A stretch of DNA of 64,000 nt from assembly GCF_900187615.1 (NCBI RefSeq), contig NZ_FYDO01000024.1:43526-107525 (forward strand). Reading direction: 5' to 3'. Positions 58,520 to 64,000 of this stretch are shown here, piece by piece (the first letter of the stretch is position 1; every line of letters starts with the position of its first letter). A program made the translations under genes and the position numbers. The notes below the pieces were generated by a model that was not told the DNA's origin, made no database searches, and saw only the letters and a list, made by a program, of their open reading frames with translations. Origin of the DNA: Pseudomonas sp. Irchel s3f7. GTDB lineage: Bacteria; Pseudomonadota; Gammaproteobacteria; Pseudomonadales; Pseudomonadaceae.

Positions 58520-59932
58520 ATGCATAACGACACGCAAAGTCCCTTCACCCTGTCCCTGCTCGACCATGATTTGCACTTTCAGGTGGTGCGGTTCAGTGGT
58601 CATGAAGCGCTCAACCAGCCCTATCGTTTCGAAATCGAGGTGATTGGCCTGGCTCCGGCCTTGAGCCTGGAGCGATTGCAGAATCAACCGGCCTACCTCG
58701 GGCTAGGCCCAGGTCAGGGCGTTCATGGCGTTTTGTGCAGTACCGGTCTCGAATACCGTGGCACCTTCCAGGTCGCCTACAAACTGCAGCTGATCCCCCG
58801 CCTGAAAACGCTGGATCAACATCGCCGCCGCATTTTCCAGCACTTGAGCGTGCCCATGATCCTGCACCGGTTGCTGGAGGAAAATGAACTGCCCGCCGAC
58901 AGCTATCGCTTCGAACTGACCACCGGCCAGTACCCTGTGCGAGCGTTTTGCATTCAGTACGAGGAAACAGACCTGGACCTGCTGCAACGGCTCTGCGAAG
59001 AAGAAGGTATCCACTACCACTTCGAGCATCAGCGCGACGGGCACGTGCTGGTTCTGGCCGATGACAGCCTGAGCTTCCCCCAGGACGCATTGTTGACGAC
59101 GTTCCAGAGCGACGCGTTCGATGAAACGAAAGAGCCGATGATCACTGAACTGTTTCAGCGCCATGTGTCGCGGCCCTCGCCGCCGCGCCCTGTCCCTGGA
59201 AATCGAGGTACGGCAAACGTTACCGATGGCGCCGCCAATCACTCACTGCCGCCCAGCATGCCACCGTTGCGCAGTCCTGCCCGCGATCAGCTCAGTCGTC
59301 GACAGCTGGAGCGGCTGCGTTGTCGACAGCTACAAATAGAGGGACGGAGCCATCTGGGTGCATTGCGCAGTGCGCGGATTGTGCAGGTGTCGGGACATCC
59401 GCTGACGAGTTTCAATGATCAATGGCTGGTCACCGAGGTGTGGCATCAAGGGCAACCGATCTCCCCTTTTGCCGAAAACACGCCGGGCGTGACGCTGGAG
59501 TACCACAACCGGTTCACTGCCATTCCCTGGTCGACCGCGTTCCGGCCGGCACTCAAGCAACCCCGGCCCAACATTCCGGGCTATCAGCCGGCCCGGGTGT
59601 GCGGCCCGATCGGGCAGCCGGCAGACCGGGATGAACAAGGGCGGGTTCGGGTCAACATTTGGTCTTCCCTGCAAACGGATACAGACGAATCTGTCGGGCT
59701 TTGGCTGCCGGTTGCACTGGCCTGCGCGCAGAACCCTGGCAACCTGAGCCGACTGCCCGTGGCCGGCAGCGATGTGCTGGTCAGTTTCCTCGACAGTGAT
59801 CCGGACCGACCGGTGCTCTGCGCGGTCATGGCCCCACTCGAACCGCCGCGCCCTGCGCCCAATCCGAGACCCGTCGGTGACAGCCGCCTGTTGCTCGATT
59901 GGCTGGTCAATCGTTCGGATTTCGAGCTTTGA
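58520..59932 (+). CDS. vgrG: Short orphan VgrG-type T6SS tip protein
   Basis: A 470-residue VgrG-like protein: gp27-like N-terminal part (LSLLDHDLHFQVVRFSGHEALNQPYRFEIEV, YPVRAFCIQYEETDLDLLQRLCEEEGIHYHFEH) and a gp5-like OB fold (DEQGRVRVNI, LWLPVALACAQNPGNLSRLPVAGSDVLVSFLDSDPDRPVL). It ends soon after the OB fold, without the long beta-helix needle that takes usual VgrG proteins past 600 residues. A proline/arginine-rich linker lies near 215-250. No hcp, effector or adaptor gene is adjacent. ATG 58520 is taken; an ATG at 58502 is possible. Confidence 0.82.
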   Translation: MHNDTQSPFTLSLLDHDLHFQVVRFSGHEALNQPYRFEIEVIGLAPALSLERLQNQPAYLGLGPGQGVHGVLCSTGLEYRGTFQVAYKLQLIPRLKTLDQHRRRIFQHLSVPMILHRLLEENELPADSYRFELTTGQYPVRAFCIQYEETDLDLLQRLCEEEGIHYHFEHQRDGHVLVLADDSLSFPQDALLTTFQSDAFDETKEPMITELFQRHVSRPSPPRPVPGNRGTANVTDGAANHSLPPSMPPLRSPARDQLSRRQLERLRCRQLQIEGRSHLGALRSARIVQVSGHPLTSFNDQWLVTEVWHQGQPISPFAENTPGVTLEYHNRFTAIPWSTAFRPALKQPRPNIPGYQPARVCGPIGQPADRDEQGRVRVNIWSSLQTDTDESVGLWLPVALACAQNPGNLSRLPVAGSDVLVSFLDSDPDRPVLCAVMAPLEPPRPAPNPRPVGDSRLLLDWLVNRSDFEL

Positions 59933-59934
59933 TA

Positions 59935-61326
59935 TCAGCCCTTGTCGGCCTTGCCCGCTGCCGCCGCGAACTTCGCCAGGCGCACATCCAGGTGACGAGG
60001 GCGGCGTCCGTGGTCTTCGGCGCGCTCCTTGCGGCGGATGGCGTTGCGCACCATCAACGACCCCAGGTAGCGAATCGGCTCCGGTGGAAAAAAGCCCAGC
60101 GGTCCGTTCACCAGCGGCGAACGGGTCCAGGCGTTGTCCAGGCCCAGGACCATCGACGCCAGAATCTGCCCGCCCATATGACACGGCCCGACCCCGCTGC
60201 CGGAATAGCCAAAACCGTAGAACACGTTGCCACTGGCGCTCATCTGCCCGAAGAACGGCAGCCCGGTGACCGATCGATCCGACGGGCCGTTCCAGGTTGC
60301 CTCGACCTTGACGTCGGCAAACGCCGGGAAGAAATCCGCGAGACTGCTCTGCAACAAGCCGGCATAAGGCGACGGTTGATCGAATACCGGCCGCATGCGC
60401 CCGCCAAAGGCGAAGGTGTTGCCGCCCTTGCCAAGCATGATCCGGCCGTCCGGGGTGTTGTGGTAGTAGTGCACGAAAATCCGCGAATCGAGCACCGTGA
60501 CGCCGCTGGTCAAGCCGATCTCATTGAGCAGGTCCGGCCGAGGTTCGGTGATCAGCATGTCGCTGGAAACGATCGCCACGCTGCGCTCGAACTGCGGGAA
60601 GGCGCGAGCCATCCACGCGTTCATCGCCAGCACCACCCGATCGGCGCGAATCGTACCGTTCGGCGTTTGTATTCCCGCCGGCTTGCCTTCTTCCAGCCCG
60701 GTCATCGCGGTGTTTTCGTAAATCCTCACACCCAATTGCAGGGCGACACGGCGTAACCCGCGCACCAGTTTGCCCGGCTGCACACTGGCCGCTGCCGGGG
60801 AAAACCAGCCTTCCAGGTGTTTGCTGGAACCGGCCATGCGCTGCACATCGGCCACTGGTCGCTGGGTGAACGAGTTGATGCCATTGCGCTCCAGCGCCGC
60901 AATGACCGCGTCAGTCGAGCCACATTGCGCGCGGTTGGTGGCGGTGTAGAGCGTACCGTCGAGGCGATAATCGGCATCCACCGCGTACTGCTCGCAGAAG
61001 TCGCCGATGGCATGGATGCTGCGCTCGGATTCCTTGACCAGGCGCACGGCCTCCTCGACGCCGAACAGCCGCTCAAGGGTGAAGTACTTGGCCGACCACG
61101 ACAGCGCACAGCCGCCATTGCGACCACTGGCGCCAGCACCACAGATATCCGCTTCGATCAGCACCACATCCAGCTCGGGGTTCTGTTCCTTGAGCATGAT
61201 CGCGGTCCACAACCCGGTGTAACCACCGCCGACAATGCAGACGTCGGCGCGGCTGTCGCCCTCCAGTGGCGGGCAGGGTTCGGATGTATCAGCCTTCAAG
61301 GCCTGGTCCAGCCAAAAGGGTCTCAT
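59935..61326 (-). CDS. FAD-dependent amine/amino-acid oxidoreductase (DAO family)
   Basis: A 463-residue flavoprotein with dinucleotide-binding VCIVGGGYTGLWTAIMLKE (31-49), ADICGAGASGRNGG and C-terminal GYSGSGVGPCHMGGQILASMVLG. DAO-family enzymes oxidise the C-N bond of secondary amines or amino acids. It lies 68 bases downstream of an organophosphate-type transporter on the same strand, with a LysR gene divergent. That context would fit an amino-phosphonate or phospho-amine substrate, but this is a guess. Confidence 0.85.
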   Translation of the reverse strand: MRPFWLDQALKADTSEPCPPLEGDSRADVCIVGGGYTGLWTAIMLKEQNPELDVVLIEADICGAGASGRNGGCALSWSAKYFTLERLFGVEEAVRLVKESERSIHAIGDFCEQYAVDADYRLDGTLYTATNRAQCGSTDAVIAALERNGINSFTQRPVADVQRMAGSSKHLEGWFSPAAASVQPGKLVRGLRRVALQLGVRIYENTAMTGLEEGKPAGIQTPNGTIRADRVVLAMNAWMARAFPQFERSVAIVSSDMLITEPRPDLLNEIGLTSGVTVLDSRIFVHYYHNTPDGRIMLGKGGNTFAFGGRMRPVFDQPSPYAGLLQSSLADFFPAFADVKVEATWNGPSDRSVTGLPFFGQMSASGNVFYGFGYSGSGVGPCHMGGQILASMVLGLDNAWTRSPLVNGPLGFFPPEPIRYLGSLMVRNAIRRKERAEDHGRRPRHLDVRLAKFAAAAGKADKG

Positions 61327-61394
61327 GGGTCATCTCCAGTCAGACGTCCACACGCCGGCCTGCCACCAGTGCAGCAGGCTGCGCGGGACAGGAT

Positions 61395-62720
61395 TCAGGT
61401 TCGCAGGGGTTTGATGGCCATTGCCCGGTTGGGCACGTAGGCGTAATGGGTACCCAGGCCACCGGGGCGGCTGTTCCAGTGCGGGATCAAGACGAGTGCG
61501 GAGAACATCGCGCTGCCGGCAAAGACAATGAACACCGTGACGGTGTCGAAGTAGCCCGGCAGCAATCCACCGAGGATCGCCCCGACCGACCCGCAGCCGT
61601 TGACGAAACCGGCCGCCGTGGCACCCGCCTTGGCAGTGCCGAAGTCAATGGCGGCCGCACCGCTGATCATCGAGTCTGGTCCGTAAAGCGTCAGGCCCAT
61701 GACGAACAGCAGTATCACCACCAGCAGCACGCTGCCGGTATGCAGGGCGCCCATGAAAAACGCCAGGGACACGGTCAATGCCAACAGGCTGATCACGCAG
61801 GCTGGCATGCGACGGGCGCCGAACAGTTTGTCCGAGGCCAGACCGATCATGATCGGCCCAAGCAATCCGGCCAGTTCAAACGCAGTCGGAATGATCGCCG
61901 CGCCGACCTTGCCCACCGAGGGCATCTGTTCGAAAACGATCACCGGGCCCCACAACAGAATCGCGTAGCGCGCCGGTTTGAGCATGAAGTACGCCAAACC
62001 CAGCACCAGCACGGTGCGGTTGCGCAGGATCTCCTTCAAAGGCTCCCACATGCTGATTTTGCTTTGCGCGTCAGCTTGTTCGGCGGTCAGCTCAGGTTCC
62101 GGCTCCACCGCCGGCAAGCCGACGTCTTCCGGTTTGTTGCGTTGGAAAATAAAAAACAGCACGGCGACCAGCCCAACCACCGCCGCACTGGAAATGAACG
62201 CCGCATGCCAGCTGCCAATGAGCGTGTACGCCCACCAGCCGGCAAACGGCGAAGCCACCAGACCACCAAAGGCATAGCAGGAACTCCACAGGCCCAATAC
62301 CCGCCCGCGTTGCTCGGAGGGAAAGAAACTGCCGAGGTTCTTGCACAATCCCGACCATCCGGTGGACTGCGCCAGGCCTTGTATCAGCATGCAGGTGGCG
62401 AAAATCGGCAAGGTCGCGAAACTGCCCATCACCAGCGCCGCACCGGCGGAAATCAGCAAACCACCGAGCACCACGACGCGCGGACCAAAACGGTCGGCCA
62501 GGATGCCCCAACCGAACTGGCCCACGGCGTAGGCGGCCAGGTAAATGGCATCGAGGTTGGCCATGGTCATTTTGTCGAGCATGAACGTCGGGTCTTCGCC
62601 AATGCCGAGTTTGGCGACAGAGAAAGCTTTGCGAGTGAAGTAGAAAGCGGCGTAGGCGAGCCAGGTGATCGCGAAGATCTGCACGCGCCAACGCTTGATG
62701 GTGCCGATGTGCTTGTTCAT
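61395..62720 (-). CDS. MFS transporter, organophosphate:phosphate antiporter (GlpT/UhpC) type
   Basis: A 441-residue 12-helix MFS carrier. OPA-family features: RWRVQIFAITWLAYAAFYFTRKAFSVAK near the N-terminus, YAVGQFGWGILADRFGPR, GWSGLCKNLGSFFPSEQRGRVLGLWSS. The family exchanges organic phosphates or phosphonates for phosphate. ATG 62720 (MNKHIGT) is chosen; the upstream frame is not coding. Probably one operon with the FAD enzyme. Confidence 0.87.
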   Translation of the reverse strand: MNKHIGTIKRWRVQIFAITWLAYAAFYFTRKAFSVAKLGIGEDPTFMLDKMTMANLDAIYLAAYAVGQFGWGILADRFGPRVVVLGGLLISAGAALVMGSFATLPIFATCMLIQGLAQSTGWSGLCKNLGSFFPSEQRGRVLGLWSSCYAFGGLVASPFAGWWAYTLIGSWHAAFISSAAVVGLVAVLFFIFQRNKPEDVGLPAVEPEPELTAEQADAQSKISMWEPLKEILRNRTVLVLGLAYFMLKPARYAILLWGPVIVFEQMPSVGKVGAAIIPTAFELAGLLGPIMIGLASDKLFGARRMPACVISLLALTVSLAFFMGALHTGSVLLVVILLFVMGLTLYGPDSMISGAAAIDFGTAKAGATAAGFVNGCGSVGAILGGLLPGYFDTVTVFIVFAGSAMFSALVLIPHWNSRPGGLGTHYAYVPNRAMAIKPLRT

Positions 62721-62989
62721 TGTGGTTCTGACCTCAGGGTGTGAGTGTGCCGGCAGAATTTGGAAGAAAACGCCTGTGTTTTTATTGTTGAGCACTGCGA
62801 TATCGCCCTGTCCCTACGGCGGATACCGGTCAGATGAGTCCTGTAGCTGCACGCACAGGCTCATGGCTCCCGCTGCTGTTCGACTGACCAGTCACCGGGG
62901 CTGAGGTGGATAAAAACAATTACTGATTAATAAGTGAAATCGATTTATCGTATTTCAAATATAAGCTCAGCTTGTTACTGGAGATTTCC

Positions 62990-63862
62990 ATGTCGGTGTC
63001 CCACGCCCAGCTCAAGGCTTTCCACGCCGTGGCAGTGCATGGAAGCTTTACCAAGGCCGCCGAACGCCTGTTCCTGACGCAACCGGCGATTTCCGACCAG
63101 GTGCGCAAACTCGAAGAGCGCTACGGCGTGTTGCTGTTTCACCGCAACAAACGATCGGTGCGCCTGACTGATCTGGGCGAGCGCCTGCTCGGCGTGACGC
63201 AGAAACTGTTCGTCATCGAAGCCGAGGCCCAGGAACTGTTGCAGGATTCCCAGGCCTTGCAGACCGGCAGCCTGATTCTGGCGGTGGATGCGCCGGTCCA
63301 TGTGCTGCCGCAGATTGCCCGGTTCTGTGAGCGCTACCCCGGGATCAGCGTGAAGATCGAAACCGGCAATACCGATGAGTCATTGTTCCGGCTCTTCAAC
63401 TATCAGGCTGATCTGGCATTGCTGGGCCGTGACGTCAGCGATGAACGCCTGCTCTCCCTGCCGCTGCGCAACGACCCGATGGTGGCGTTCGTGTCACGCA
63501 ATCATCCGTGGGCCGATCGTGAATCCATCACCCTCGCGGACCTCGACGACACACCGCTGGTGCTGCGGGAAATCGGTTCCGTGACCCGCCAGACGCTGGA
63601 AGAGGAAATGGCCGGCGCCGGGTTTCGCATCCGTCCGGCGATTCAGGTCGAAGGACGGGAAGCCGCGCGAGAGGCGGTGGTGGTGGGGATTGGCGTTGGC
63701 GTGGTGTCGGCGGCCGAATTTGGTGCGGATTCACGGGTATGCGCACTGCCGATTATTGATTGCAAACGCAGGCTGACGGAAACCCTGGTGTGCTTGCGCG
63801 AGCAGAGCTCACGACGGGTGGTGGCGACTTTTCTGGAGATGGTGCGCGAGAGTCTGAACTGA
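62990..63862 (+). CDS. LysR-family transcriptional regulator
   Basis: A 290-residue regulator: HTH (LKAFHAVAVHGSFTKAAERLFLTQPAISDQVRKLEER) and effector domain of the CysB/CbbR type. ATG 62990 has GGAG seven bases upstream. Divergent from the transporter/FAD-enzyme operon across 269 bases, so likely its regulator. Confidence 0.9.
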   Translation: MSVSHAQLKAFHAVAVHGSFTKAAERLFLTQPAISDQVRKLEERYGVLLFHRNKRSVRLTDLGERLLGVTQKLFVIEAEAQELLQDSQALQTGSLILAVDAPVHVLPQIARFCERYPGISVKIETGNTDESLFRLFNYQADLALLGRDVSDERLLSLPLRNDPMVAFVSRNHPWADRESITLADLDDTPLVLREIGSVTRQTLEEEMAGAGFRIRPAIQVEGREAAREAVVVGIGVGVVSAAEFGADSRVCALPIIDCKRRLTETLVCLREQSSRRVVATFLEMVRESLN

Positions 63863-63892
63863 CCCCACCCCCTGTAGATACCGTCTTGCTTC

Positions 63893-64000
63893 TCATCGAG
63901 CAAGCGCAAGTTTCGGGTCAAAGGGTTGGCCCGACTTGAGCACTCCGTAAACGAAATGCAGCAGTTTGCGCATCGCCGCACAGATGATCTGCTTGGGGGC
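63893..64000 (-). mobile_element. IS110-family transposase, C-terminal fragment at window edge
   Basis: The last 35 codons of a minus-strand gene that enters from beyond 64000: APKQIICAAMRKLLHFVYGV, then LKSGQPFDPKLALAR and stop. The AAMRKLLHxxYGVLK-type ending is characteristic of IS110-family transposases. Whether the element is complete lies outside the window. It ends 31 bases after the LysR gene, which appears intact. Confidence 0.75.

Noticed and set aside
61266..62744. 492-residue plus-strand frame opposite the MFS gene
   Set aside because: Shadow frame with the typical antisense composition; the MFS gene on the other strand is clear.

Overview
The window is a GC-rich chromosomal stretch of a Pseudomonas of the fluorescens group. 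I infer this from the gene content and order (nuoMN, cysS-glnS-ppiB-lpxH, tamAB, the liu leucine cluster), from a PrrF-type iron sRNA and a CrcY-type catabolite sRNA, from a DUF6124-like small protein, and from many Pseudomonas-type REP/REPIN hairpins. It is mostly core genome with small accessory insertions. Only a fragment of one insertion sequence (IS110-like, right edge) is visible. I saw no tRNA, rRNA, prophage or CRISPR array.

Layout. 1-2.4 kb: end of the nuo operon (nuoM partial, nuoN). 2.8-3.4 kb: a Phd/VapC-like toxin-antitoxin pair with a perfect inverted repeat around its -10. 3.7-5.0 kb: an OprD-family porin broken by a frameshift. 5.1-14.3 kb: a heavy-metal module made of two PtrA-like small secreted proteins, czcCBA on the minus strand and a divergent response regulator/sensor kinase pair. 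The same 16-bp motif lies upstream of czcC and of one small protein. 14.4-22.6 kb: a six-gene ABC importer resembling glycerol GlpSTPQUV, with a sigma-54 promoter and a divergent AcoR-type sigma-54 activator. The activator's last 26 codons are repeated in a 221-bp tandem array. 23.2-36.6 kb: housekeeping genes (cysS, glnS, ppiB, lpxH, tamB, tamA, a GNAT protein, xthA) and a PstS/OmpA hybrid. 36.7-49 kb: acyl-CoA metabolism and leucine/isovalerate catabolism (ACAD, LysR, liuR, liuE, crcY sRNA, an acyl-CoA ligase, liuABCD), with matching LiuR-like operators before liuR and liuA. 49-50.6 kb: an S24-fold repressor lacking its protease dyad, a small DUF6124-like protein and the prrF sRNA. 50.6-57.5 kb: an M14 carboxypeptidase, a catalase-like peroxidase/cytochrome b561 pair divergent from an ECF sigma/anti-sigma pair, a ZapE-like ATPase and an LRR-protein kinase. 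57.6-64 kb: a second YebC-type regulator, a short orphan VgrG, an FAD oxidoreductase with an organophosphate-type MFS transporter and LysR regulator, then the IS110 fragment.

Regulatory logic readable from the DNA: metal sensing acting on czcCBA and a PtrA-like gene through a shared box; sigma-54 control of the glp-like importer and of crcY; two divergent ECF promoters of identical geometry between the peroxidase and sigma operons; Fur control of prrF; LiuR control of the liu genes. The most unusual structure is the 221-bp tandem array at 22.5-23.2 kb. It carries three copies of an HTH-coding 3' end, and one copy differs by a tight cluster of purely silent substitutions.
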